Source: JAWLFI01 sp964525165 (GTDB lineage: Bacteria > Bacteroidota > Bacteroidia > Chitinophagales > Saprospiraceae). Taken from it: DNA of 49,481 nucleotides. The stretch spans positions 1-49,481 of the forward strand of contig CAZGGG010000018.1 of assembly GCA_964525165.1 (NCBI GenBank), in the 5' to 3' direction. The position numbers and the translations under genes are program-made. The notes beneath the pieces were generated by a model that saw only the letters and a program-made list of their open reading frames with translations, did not search any database and had not been told where the DNA came from. Below, piece after piece: positions 25,958 through 33,078 of this stretch. How positions within the stretch are numbered: the stretch's first letter is position 1; each line of letters begins with the position of its first letter.

Positions 25958-26500
25958 ATGTCTGATACAAATCTTTTTTTCTGGGCATTGATCCCTGAGG
26001 GGGAGAGCAGGGAAGTCTTTCAAACTTTGAAAGAAAATTGGGCAGCCACCTATTGTTCTTACAGGTCTTTGAACAGTCCTCCGCATGTAACCCTCATTCC
26101 ACCCGTTAGAATGTTGGAACATGAGTATCAAACTTTTCAAGATCATTTAGCTAAAGAGGTGTCTGCTACACCGCCTGTAAACCTATCGTTCCGAAGGTTT
26201 GGTAAGTTTGGGACTAAGGTGATTTTCCTAGAACCTGAACCATCTGAACGATTACAGAATTTAATCAGCCTTTGTTCGGCCCTGTATCAAGTAAGTGGGA
26301 GGCAACTAGAGTACACTGTCTATCATCCTCATATGACACTGGTATTCAAAGATCTCAAGAAAACACAATTCGAACGAGCTTGGGATAGATGGGGAGAAGA
26401 GAAGGTTGTATACCAAACCACCATTCACCATCTGAGTGCACTGAAATATGTTGATAAAAAATGGTCTATTCTGAACCAGATCCCTCTTTTAGGAAATTAG
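25958..26500 (+). CDS. 2H phosphoesterase / 2'-5' RNA ligase (LigT) family protein
   Basis: A 180-residue protein with the two HxT motifs of the 2H superfamily: HVT at 43-45 (SPPHVTLIPPV) and HMT at 125-127 (YHPHMTLVFKDL). Members open or form 2'-5' or cyclic phosphodiester bonds in RNA, but in vivo roles are rarely known. The spacing of about 82 residues between the motifs is normal. I take the ATG at 25958; the frame is open back to 25859, but that part overlaps the divergent methyltransferase gene and is not conserved in type. Its stop shares a TTAG with the convergent MBL gene (4-base overlap). Confidence 0.85.
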   Translation: MSDTNLFFWALIPEGESREVFQTLKENWAATYCSYRSLNSPPHVTLIPPVRMLEHEYQTFQDHLAKEVSATPPVNLSFRRFGKFGTKVIFLEPEPSERLQNLISLCSALYQVSGRQLEYTVYHPHMTLVFKDLKKTQFERAWDRWGEEKVVYQTTIHHLSALKYVDKKWSILNQIPLLGN

Positions 26501-27348
26501 CGTTTTAAGACGTCTTCTAGGGTAAGGAATTGATCTACAGCTACACGACCTTTAGAATCTCTTTTCAGACTGGCACATTCTTGTGCTGCATCATGCTCGA
26601 AAATGAGTATACCTTGATCTTCTATTAATTCGCCAAGGAGGACTTTCTTTTCTTTTAGCGTTTCTAATGGTCTAACATCATAGGACATAACCCAAGGCAT
26701 GCTTATATGCGCATGTGAAGGGATGAGATCGGCGGCATAGAGCAATCTTTGTCCATGATAGTTGATATCCAATAGCATCATGGACTCTGTATGACCATTG
26801 CAATAACGGATGCGGATATCAGGTAGCCATTCTTCGCCATCTTTCCCTTCAATAAAATGCAAAACACCTGCATCTTTTAAAGGGACAAAGTTTTCCTTTA
26901 AAAAAGAAGCCGCTTCTCTGGGATTTGGGTTATAGGCCCATTGATAGTGGGCCTCATTAGACCAGTATCTTGCATTCGGGAAAGTTGGGACAAACTGTCC
27001 TGTTTCATCTTTTCGGACAGCTCCACCTACGTGGTCAAAATGAAAATGGGTAATAAAAACATCTGTAATGTCTTCTGCAGATACTCCTTGCTCCGTTAAT
27101 GAAGCTAACATTTCAGGACCATGTGGATGAAAGTGTGATCGAAACTTGTCGTTCTGTTTATGACCAATTCCGGTATCGACTAAAATTTTTCGGTCTTCGG
27201 TTTCTATCAAAAGGGAACGCATAGCCCAGGTGCACAAATTATGTTCATCCGGTTGCATTTTTCGTGTCCAAAGAGATTTTGGAACGACTCCGAACATCGC
27301 TCCGCCGTCTAACTTGAAGAGTCCTGAGTGTATGGTTCGTATGTTCAT
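26497..27348 (-). CDS. Metallo-beta-lactamase fold hydrolase
   Basis: A 283-residue MBL-fold metallohydrolase. The metal-binding motif THFHFDH lies at 100-106 (His101, His103, Asp105, His106), preceded by ILVDTGIG (57-62) and followed by NGHTESMMLLDI (third His) and later FEHDAAQECASL (final His). The length and the loop DVRPLETLKEKKVLL resemble lactonase/quorum-quenching-type and related hydrolases, but the substrate is not assignable. It starts inside the ribH stop (ATGA, 4-base overlap), so it is translated with ribH. Its 3' end shares TTAG with the convergent 2H gene. A role near riboflavin synthesis is only inferred from the overlap. Confidence 0.9.
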   Translation of the reverse strand: MNIRTIHSGLFKLDGGAMFGVVPKSLWTRKMQPDEHNLCTWAMRSLLIETEDRKILVDTGIGHKQNDKFRSHFHPHGPEMLASLTEQGVSAEDITDVFITHFHFDHVGGAVRKDETGQFVPTFPNARYWSNEAHYQWAYNPNPREAASFLKENFVPLKDAGVLHFIEGKDGEEWLPDIRIRYCNGHTESMMLLDINYHGQRLLYAADLIPSHAHISMPWVMSYDVRPLETLKEKKVLLGELIEDQGILIFEHDAAQECASLKRDSKGRVAVDQFLTLEDVLKR

Positions 27349-27869
27349 ATACCGAATCCTATTTTATGGGAAGGGAAACCTTCTTTTTTAGTTAAATCTG
27401 CCATATGTAAAGCGGTTACAGCTGCTTCGACACCTTTGTTGCCATGTTGCCCACCTGCACGGTCTTCTGCTTGTTGCATGTTATTAGGGGTTAGCAGACC
27501 GAAAATACAGGGAGTGCCGGAGGTAAGCCCTAACTGCATTAATCCATTAGCCACGGATTGATTGATATACTCATTGTGCGAAGTCTCGCCTTTAATCACA
27601 CATCCTAAACAAATGATTGCATCTAGTTTCCTGTGCCTTGAAAGTAGTATGCGGGCACCTTGTGGTAATTCATAGGCTCCCGGGACTATAATTTCATGAA
27701 TTTGATCTGCACCTACTTCATATTGAAGCAGGGTTTCTTTGCAGCCCTCTAGCAATTTTCCGGTGATGTTATGATTCCAATGAGCAGTCACGATGCCAAC
27801 CGTTAATCCTTTTCCGGAAGGAACAGCATTTTGATCGAATTCAGAAAGATTTTTTTCTTTACTGGCCAT
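27345..27869 (-). CDS. ribH: 6,7-dimethyl-8-ribityllumazine synthase
   Basis: Catalyses the penultimate step of riboflavin synthesis, condensing 5-amino-6-ribitylamino-uracil with 3,4-dihydroxy-2-butanone 4-phosphate. The 174-residue protein has IVTAHWNHNITGKLLEGC, EIIVPGAYELPQGA, CLGCVIKGETSHNEYI (substrate-binding region with His after TS) and FGLLTPNNMQQAEDRAGG near the end. The N-terminal 20 residues are a normal short extension. It overlaps the MBL gene (ATGA). No other rib genes are in the window. The transcript from the TPR gene upstream appears to end at a hairpin before ribH, so ribH probably has its own promoter, although I could not find a good -7 box. Confidence 0.96.
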   Translation of the reverse strand: MASKEKNLSEFDQNAVPSGKGLTVGIVTAHWNHNITGKLLEGCKETLLQYEVGADQIHEIIVPGAYELPQGARILLSRHRKLDAIICLGCVIKGETSHNEYINQSVANGLMQLGLTSGTPCIFGLLTPNNMQQAEDRAGGQHGNKGVEAAVTALHMADLTKKEGFPSHKIGFGI

Positions 27870-27932
27870 ATTTTAATGTTTGAGAGAGAAGGTAATAAAT
27901 AAGTTAGGAATAGAGAACCCTTAAAAGTAAAA

Positions 27933-27954
27933 GAGGCCACCCTTGGGCAGCCTC
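27933..27954 (-). terminator. Probable terminator of the TPR gene
   Basis: On the minus strand, GAGGC and GCCTC flank an inner GGG/CCC pairing with a 2x2 internal loop, and the downstream strand reads TTTTACTTTTAA. It lies 23 bases after the TPR gene's stop and before ribH. Confidence 0.65.
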
Positions 27955-27976
27955 CTTACATATATTGAAGAATCTG

Positions 27977-28654
27977 TTAAGACTCTAATCTGGCGATGAA
28001 TTTTTCAACTTCTCTGGCAGCCTGACTTTCAGGATACTTTTGCTTGATCATCTTAAATTGTTCTAGCGCATCCTCTGTAAGTCCTTGCTTTTCCTGAAGA
28101 AGTGCAAGTTTTTGCATGTAGAAAGGAGCCAAAAAGTCATTGTCATAAGCAGCAGCCTTCTTATAAGATGAAATGGCTTTATCTAAGTCACCTTGCTCAG
28201 AAAAGATATCTCCTTTAACACCTGCTTTCATGATGGGCATGACTTCACCCCCTGCACTAAAATCATTAATATGATCTAAAGCATCATCAAATTGACCGAG
28301 GTTCAGATAGGATACAGCTGCATAGTAATGAGCTATGTTTGCTGCATTGGTGCCGGAATAGTTGTCAATGATATCCAGGAAACCATCATAGCCTCCACCG
28401 GGATTGGTGAGTGCGGCTGCAAAAGAATCTTGTTCAAACTGAAATTGAGCTTGAAACATTTGTTGCGCAGCATCTTTTTCTTTGGGTGCCTTATAAAGAT
28501 TTTCATAGAGCACATAACCCCCAACGATAAGAATAATACCTGCAAGGACTCCCAGAATCAGATTTTGATTTTTTTCAAAGAATGATTTTGCTGAGTCTCT
28601 TACTTCTACGATATCTACTAAAGTTTCGTCGTCTTGCTTTTTCCGTCTAGCCAT
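27977..28654 (-). CDS. Membrane-anchored tetratricopeptide-repeat protein (YfgM-like)
   Basis: A 225-residue protein that resembles YfgM/YfgL-type periplasmic TPR scaffolds. I start at MARRKKQDDE (28654); the frame runs up to 28711, but the extra residues cover a hairpin and a promoter box. A short basic cytoplasmic stretch and an amphipathic segment lead to a single membrane helix (LILGVLAGIILIVGGYVLY), then an exported domain of TPR-like helices (IAHYYAAVSYLNLGQFDDALDHI, GDIFSEQGDLDKAISSYKKAAAYD, ALLQEKQGLTEDALEQFKMIKQKYPES). The role is probably in outer-membrane protein quality control; no chaperone neighbour is present. A hairpin lies on each side of the gene. Confidence 0.85.
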   Translation of the reverse strand: MARRKKQDDETLVDIVEVRDSAKSFFEKNQNLILGVLAGIILIVGGYVLYENLYKAPKEKDAAQQMFQAQFQFEQDSFAAALTNPGGGYDGFLDIIDNYSGTNAANIAHYYAAVSYLNLGQFDDALDHINDFSAGGEVMPIMKAGVKGDIFSEQGDLDKAISSYKKAAAYDNDFLAPFYMQKLALLQEKQGLTEDALEQFKMIKQKYPESQAAREVEKFIARLES

Positions 28655-28674
28655 AGCTTCATTTAAATTTCGTG

Positions 28675-28682
28675 CAAAAATA
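28675..28682 (-). promoter_or_regulatory. Candidate -7 box for the TPR gene
   Basis: The minus strand reads TATTTTTG, an exact TAnnTTTG match, 21 bases before the chosen start at 28654. It is embedded in the T-rich tail of the pdhA hairpin, so the terminator and the promoter are interleaved. Confidence 0.45.
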
Positions 28683-28685
28683 AGA

Positions 28686-28721
28686 AAAGTTCCTAATGTA
28701 TATCTATACAATAGGAACTTT
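28686..28721 (-). terminator. Long palindromic hairpin after pdhA
   Basis: Outer arms of 10 bp (AAAGTTCCTA at 28686-28695, TAGGAACTTT at 28712-28721) and an inner perfect inverted repeat (TGTATA and TATACA around TC), with one mismatched pair between. On the minus strand it is followed by TTTTCTTATTTTTG. It lies 22 bases after the pdhA stop and is best read as its terminator. Confidence 0.75.
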
Positions 28722-28743
28722 CCCCGAATCCTTAAATTTTAAG

Positions 28744-29769
28744 CTAGTCTTTAATGAAAGGATAGTCTTCTTGAACGTAATTGTCCGTATAAAGATCGCT
28801 TGCCGGTGGGAACTCACTTTCGTCGGCAAATTTTACTGCTGCCTCGATTTCAGTTTTGATATCTTTTTTAATCTTCTTGATATCCTCTTCTGTCGCATAG
28901 CCCATGTCCACCAATCTTTTCTCAACGACCTTTACCGGGTCTTTCTCTTTATACTCATTGACTTCTTCTCGGCTTCTGTAAGTGGCCGGATCCGATACAG
29001 AGTGTCCCTTATATCGGTAGGTTTTAATCTCCAGGAAGTAAGGTCCTTTTCCGGATCTGATGTGTTCTGCAGCTCTGGTAATGGCGTTGTGGACTTCTTC
29101 CACATCCATTCCGTTCACGATTTCTGTAGGCATTTCATAGCCCAAACCTAGCTTCGCAATGTCTTCCACGTTAGATGTTCTCTCAACAGAGGTTCCCATG
29201 GCATAACCATTGTTCTCACAGATATACAAAACGGGTAATTTCCAGGTCATAGCCATGTTGAAGGATTCGTGTAGAGCACCTTGACGTGCTGCACCGTCTC
29301 CAAACATAGTAACAGAAAGTAGATCAGTGCCTTTGTATTGTTCAGCAAGTCCAATGCCTGTCCCGATAGGAATTTGGGCACCTACGATTCCGTTACCTCC
29401 AAAGTATCTGTGCTCTTTGGAAAAGAAGTGCATAGACCCCCCTTTACCTTTGTTGATACCTGTTTTCTTTCCAAAGAGTTCTGCCATCGCTTCTTTCGTC
29501 CCTACGCCTCTGGAAATAGCAGTTCCGTGTTGACGATACGCGGTTACCACGGCATCTTCCAGTTTGAGCGCACTGGCCATTCCTGCTGCGATGGCTTCTT
29601 GTCCGATATACACGTGACAAAACCCTCGAATCTTATTTTGACCATACATTTGAAGTGCTTTCTCTTCAAACCTTCTAATACGGAGCATCATTTCATACCA
29701 AGCCAGATATGTTTCTTTATCAAACACGTTCTTTGTGTTTTTCTTCTTTTTAGCTGCAACTTCTGCCAT
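28744..29769 (-). CDS. pdhA: Pyruvate dehydrogenase E1 component, alpha subunit
   Basis: The thiamine-diphosphate-binding subunit of the alpha-beta type E1 of the pyruvate dehydrogenase complex, feeding acetyl-CoA into the TCA cycle. Coordinates start from MAEV at 29769; the ATG at 29778 is also possible. The TPP motif spans GDGAARQGALHES to CENN (158-188 with this start). Also seen are RIRRFEEKALQMY, FCHVYIGQEAIAAG, AYRQHGTAISRGV, KGGSMHFFSKEHRYFGGNGIVGAQIPIGTG and the E1-alpha loop YRYKGHSVSDPATYR. The length of 341-344 is normal. The beta subunit and E2 are not in the window. The gene stands alone, divergent from recF. Confidence 0.93.
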   Translation of the reverse strand: MAEVAAKKKKNTKNVFDKETYLAWYEMMLRIRRFEEKALQMYGQNKIRGFCHVYIGQEAIAAGMASALKLEDAVVTAYRQHGTAISRGVGTKEAMAELFGKKTGINKGKGGSMHFFSKEHRYFGGNGIVGAQIPIGTGIGLAEQYKGTDLLSVTMFGDGAARQGALHESFNMAMTWKLPVLYICENNGYAMGTSVERTSNVEDIAKLGLGYEMPTEIVNGMDVEEVHNAITRAAEHIRSGKGPYFLEIKTYRYKGHSVSDPATYRSREEVNEYKEKDPVKVVEKRLVDMGYATEEDIKKIKKDIKTEIEAAVKFADESEFPPASDLYTDNYVQEDYPFIKD

Positions 29770-29789
29770 AATCGTCATTTTAATGAGTG

Positions 29790-29797
29790 TAAAAATA
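29790..29797 (-). promoter_or_regulatory. Possible -7 box for pdhA
   Basis: The minus strand reads TATTTTTA, seven of eight matches to TAnnTTTG, 11-20 bases before the two candidate ATGs. The match is imperfect and no -33 TTG was found. Confidence 0.3.
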
Positions 29798-29827
29798 CAT
29801 AAGACTTTACTAGAGCCAAAAGAATTT

Positions 29828-29835
29828 TACATTTG
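29828..29835 (+). promoter_or_regulatory. Candidate -7 box for recF
   Basis: TACATTTG is an exact TAnnTTTG match, about 61 bases before the recF TTG start. Transcription from here would give a leader of roughly 55 bases that contains two short reading frames. Confidence 0.45.
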
Positions 29836-29896
29836 TACATGAAACCTTTATTTATCCGACAAGGTTCATCATCACCATGGCTCAAATATTTAGGAA

Positions 29897-31000
29897 TTGC
29901 ATCTTCAGAAACTTTCATTAACTCATTTCAAAACTTATAGGAATGCTGAGGTAGCCTTTCAAAAGAAAATTATTTGTTTGGCGGGGAATAATGGCGTGGG
30001 TAAAACAAACCTGCTTGATGCGATCACCTTGAGCTGTTTAGGCAAGAGCTATTTCCAAAGCACAGATAAGCAATGTCTTCAGACGGAAGCGGCATTTTTT
30101 CGAGTAGACAGTTTGTATCGAGGGATCAATGGAGAAGAGCAGGTTGTCGTGAAATATGAAAAGTCAAAGGGGAAAACTATTGAATGGTCGGGGAAAAAGC
30201 TAGATAGAATCTCTGACCTTGTGGGTAGAATTCCTTTAGTGGTGGTGGCTCCGGACGATGTTTTTGACTTTTTAAGCGGCAGTGACCAAAGAAGGAGATT
30301 TTTGGATTACACCATTTGCCAAAATGATCGAATGTATCTTGATCATTTAATGCAGTATAATAGGTTGCTGAAACAAAGAAATGCCTATCTCAAAAAATAC
30401 GACCAACCCAAATCCTTGTCTCCGGAATTATTAATGACGATCAGCGAACAAATGAGCGATCATGCAAGATTTATTCATCAAGGCAGATTGCAATTTATGG
30501 ATACTTTTCGTCCAGAACTAGAAAAGGTGTACACGAGGATTGCAGGTACTACTGAGCCAATTTCTTCAGATTATGTTTCCTTATTGGATGAAAGAGGACT
30601 GGTTTCGCTACATGAGGAAAACCTGCAGAAAGATCTATTATTACAAAGAACAACCACCGGAATTCACAAAGATGACCTTAAAGTCAAAATCAATGATCGA
30701 GCCATCAAAACTTTTGCCTCTCAAGGGCAAAAGAAATCATTCATGCTTGCTTTGAAAAGTGCTCAATACCATTGGTTAGCCAGACAAACCGGTAAAAAAC
30801 CTATTATATTACTAGACGATTTTTTTGAGAAACTAGATGCTCAAAGATTAAGGGCAATGCTGGATTTGGTATTGGATCTTGATTTTGGTCAGATTTTCAT
30901 CACAGATACCCAAGAAACTCGAATTAGAGGTTTACTAGAACAAGTAACCGAAAATTTTCAAATATTTTTAGTTACTCCCGGTATGATAAAAGAAATATAG
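29897..31000 (+). CDS. recF: DNA replication and repair protein RecF, TTG start
   Basis: A 367-residue ABC/SMC-like ATPase that loads RecA at gaps in the RecFOR pathway. The N-terminus MHLQKLSLTHFKTYRNAEVAF is standard, Walker A is GNNGVGKT (30-37), LSGSDQRRRFLDY is the RecF-specific region, the signature is SQGQKKS and Walker B is PIILLDDFFEKLD. The final FIVTDTQE-like part is seen as IFITDTQETRI. Start: TTG at 29897, because a TAG closes this frame at 29891-29893 and no ATG exists before the conserved first residues. The DUF721 gene follows after 4 bases. dnaA, dnaN and gyrB, the usual recF neighbours in many phyla, are absent. Confidence 0.93.
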   Translation: MHLQKLSLTHFKTYRNAEVAFQKKIICLAGNNGVGKTNLLDAITLSCLGKSYFQSTDKQCLQTEAAFFRVDSLYRGINGEEQVVVKYEKSKGKTIEWSGKKLDRISDLVGRIPLVVVAPDDVFDFLSGSDQRRRFLDYTICQNDRMYLDHLMQYNRLLKQRNAYLKKYDQPKSLSPELLMTISEQMSDHARFIHQGRLQFMDTFRPELEKVYTRIAGTTEPISSDYVSLLDERGLVSLHEENLQKDLLLQRTTTGIHKDDLKVKINDRAIKTFASQGQKKSFMLALKSAQYHWLARQTGKKPIILLDDFFEKLDAQRLRAMLDLVLDLDFGQIFITDTQETRIRGLLEQVTENFQIFLVTPGMIKEI

Positions 31001-31004
31001 AGGC

Positions 31005-31298
31005 ATGTTTGGAAAAGAGGAACAGAAAATCAGTGACTTGCTTAAATCTATCGTTAAGGATAATCGGCAATTGGATCAGAGGCTAGCCGGTGATCGGGTA
31101 GTAAAAGCCTGGGAGGAGCTTTTTGGTGCTAATTTTGAACAGTATGTAGATGGTGTGCAGTATCGGGGAAATATACTTTACCTTAGCTTGAACAGCTCTG
31201 TTTTACGTCAAGAACTGCATCTGTCAAAGCAAAAGATTGTGCTTCGTTTAAATGAAGCTATAGGTGAGGAGTTGATAAAGGATATATGTCTTAAATAA
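31005..31298 (+). CDS. DUF721 (DciA-like) protein
   Basis: A 97-residue protein of the DUF721 family, whose proteobacterial and actinobacterial members include DciA, the proposed ancestral loader/operator of the replicative helicase DnaB. Visible conservation: an N-terminal helix (KISDLLKSIVKDNRQLDQRLAGDRVVKAWEELFG) and a short KH-like fold with GNILYLSLNSSVLRQELHLSKQKIVLRLNEAIG. Only the core domain is present. It starts 4 bases after recF, a known pairing in this phylum, so it is likely co-transcribed. A bidirectional terminator closes the unit. DciA function is inferred from the family and not shown by this sequence alone. Confidence 0.85.
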   Translation: MFGKEEQKISDLLKSIVKDNRQLDQRLAGDRVVKAWEELFGANFEQYVDGVQYRGNILYLSLNSSVLRQELHLSKQKIVLRLNEAIGEELIKDICLK

Positions 31299-31299
31299 A

Positions 31300-31333
31300 A
31301 AAAGAGGCCACCAGTTTGCTGATGGCCTCTTTT
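31300..31333. terminator. Bidirectional terminator between DUF721 and the S8 protease
   Basis: An 11-bp stem (AAAAGAGGCCA at 31300-31310 with TGGCCTCTTTT at 31323-31333), a one-base mismatch, a further 3 bp and a TTTG loop. It has A-rich and T-rich flanks on the two sides, so it can end transcripts from both convergent genes. Confidence 0.92.
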
Positions 31334-31352
31334 GCACTAAAAAGATATCTGG

Positions 31353-32984
31353 TTATTTCTTTTTTCCTTTTGTCTGCATTGCTAGTTCAACTGCTTTAGC
31401 CGCATTCACAATACCACCTGATACTGAAAGCTCTGAAAAAGGAAGTTTTTCTTCTGTACCGGGAACTTTAACAGTTTCATCAATAGGGGTTACAGATTCC
31501 AAAAGAATCTCTTTCGTTTGTTCAGCAGTCAAGCTTGGAAAGTACGACCGAATCAAAGCTGCTACACCTGCCACTACAGGGGAGGCCATTGAAGTGCCTT
31601 GTGCATTTCTGTATTTGTTATCCGGAATTGTAGAATAAATGGCTACACCCGGAGCAAATAGGTCAACTTGCTCTTTTCCATAGTTAGAAAATGATGCCGG
31701 TAGCAGTTCTCCGGTTTTCCAATTTAACGCACCAACTTCAACCCAATTTTTAGCTTTTTTAGGACTGAACAATCCTCTTTTCTCGTAAATGTCGTTCGGG
31801 AAATTATCTGTAATGTCATTGTCTTGTGAGCTGTTTCCTGCTGCATGAACCAACAAAACGTCATTTTTCTTTGCATATTTAACAGCTTCATCAACAACTT
31901 GCTTGTTCCAAGAAAAACTCTTTCCAAAGCTCATATTAACGACTTGAGCACCATTATCCACCGCGTATCGAATGGCATTAGCCACGTCCTTGTCTCTTTC
32001 ATCTCCGTCAGGAACAGCTCTGATAGTCATAATTCTAACATTGTCAGCGACACCATCCATTCCCGTGTCATTTCCTCGGATAGCTCCGATGATTCCTGCT
32101 ACGTGCGTTCCATGAAACGCATCAGGTCCTTCATAATCATTGTTTCCGTATCCTACTTCATAAGGATCTGAATAATTATCACCAACGATATTACGAGGGT
32201 CAAAGTCAGGATTATACTGATATTCTGCTTGTGTGGAGAAATAGTCCAACGCACCTTTTAATTGCTCTTTGACTAAATCTCTCATCATATCAAAAGAGAA
32301 CTCCTCATCGCTACCATCCATAATTCGCATAGCAATGTTTTTAGCTGTTGCCATTCCGGTATCATCTCCTGTTTCAATGGCACCGATGTTTTCAGCATTA
32401 GCTTCTTTACCCATCATTGCTTTTTCTAATGAAGCGATACCTGTAAGAATCGCCTCTTCCTGCGACTTATATCGTTCAAGATTTTCTTTCGCTTTTTCAA
32501 GGTTGCGGGTAACCATTTTCTTTGTTTTCAGGTATTCGAGATAGTCCTCTCTGTCCTGACCGGTTAGTTCTACCGGATTTACCCCTTCAAATCTTTTTTC
32601 ATACATTCTGTAAAGGCGCGTCACTTCCAGGTTATCTGCGGATACGTTTCCATCTTTACCGCCAATGAAATTCCAACCGTGTACATCATCGATGTAACCA
32701 TTGTTATCATCATCCTTTCCATTACCCGGAATCTCATCTTCATTGACCCACATAACATCTGCCAGATCTTCGTGTTCCCAATCTACTCCTGAATCGATCA
32801 CAGCGACTACAACTGTTTTTGAAGTTTTACCATCTAAAAGTTTGTATGCTTTTTCAGTTTCTGCCCCATACACTCCATCGGAGTCATAGGCAAGATTAAA
32901 CCAATTTTCAGGCGCCTCCATTTGAGCTGAAAGCATGAAAGGCACGACAAGTAGAAGAGAAAGTACTGTTGCTCTAAAATTCAT
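31353..32984 (-). CDS. Subtilisin-like S8 family serine protease with large insertion
   Basis: A 543-residue secreted serine peptidase with signal peptide (MNFRATVLSLLLVVPFMLSAQ). The catalytic triad is Asp64 (VVAVIDSGVDWEHEDL), His291 (FHGTHVAGIIG) and Ser465 (GTSMASPVVAG), with oxyanion Asn384 in AAGNSS. Between Asp64 and His291 lie 227 residues, against about 32 in subtilisin. The insert includes a charged, probably coiled-coil stretch (about 140-190, NLEKAKENLERYKSQEEA) and a Asp/Asn-rich segment before it (GKDDDNNGYIDD). No propeptide domain or sorting tail is obvious; the chain ends in a Lys-rich tail. Location is periplasmic or external. A -7 box precedes the gene, which is divergent from the barrel protein. 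Confidence 0.93.
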   Translation of the reverse strand: MNFRATVLSLLLVVPFMLSAQMEAPENWFNLAYDSDGVYGAETEKAYKLLDGKTSKTVVVAVIDSGVDWEHEDLADVMWVNEDEIPGNGKDDDNNGYIDDVHGWNFIGGKDGNVSADNLEVTRLYRMYEKRFEGVNPVELTGQDREDYLEYLKTKKMVTRNLEKAKENLERYKSQEEAILTGIASLEKAMMGKEANAENIGAIETGDDTGMATAKNIAMRIMDGSDEEFSFDMMRDLVKEQLKGALDYFSTQAEYQYNPDFDPRNIVGDNYSDPYEVGYGNNDYEGPDAFHGTHVAGIIGAIRGNDTGMDGVADNVRIMTIRAVPDGDERDKDVANAIRYAVDNGAQVVNMSFGKSFSWNKQVVDEAVKYAKKNDVLLVHAAGNSSQDNDITDNFPNDIYEKRGLFSPKKAKNWVEVGALNWKTGELLPASFSNYGKEQVDLFAPGVAIYSTIPDNKYRNAQGTSMASPVVAGVAALIRSYFPSLTAEQTKEILLESVTPIDETVKVPGTEEKLPFSELSVSGGIVNAAKAVELAMQTKGKKK

Positions 32985-33009
32985 ATTAGTTTTCTTTTTT
33001 ATATTACTT

Positions 33010-33017
33010 CAAAGTTA
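33010..33017 (-). promoter_or_regulatory. Candidate -7 box for the S8 protease gene
   Basis: The minus strand reads TAACTTTG, an exact TAnnTTTG match, 26 bases before the ATG of the protease gene. No TTG at -33 spacing. Confidence 0.5.
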
Positions 33018-33078
33018 AGCAATTTCTTAGCTTAAGTGTTGGGAAATATAAGTAGGGCATCAAACTATCGATAAAAGA

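Noticed and set aside
29839..29940. 33-codon reading frame (starting MKPLF) before recF
   Set aside because: It overlaps recF in another frame and has no recognisable features; likely chance, mentioned only with the leader finding.
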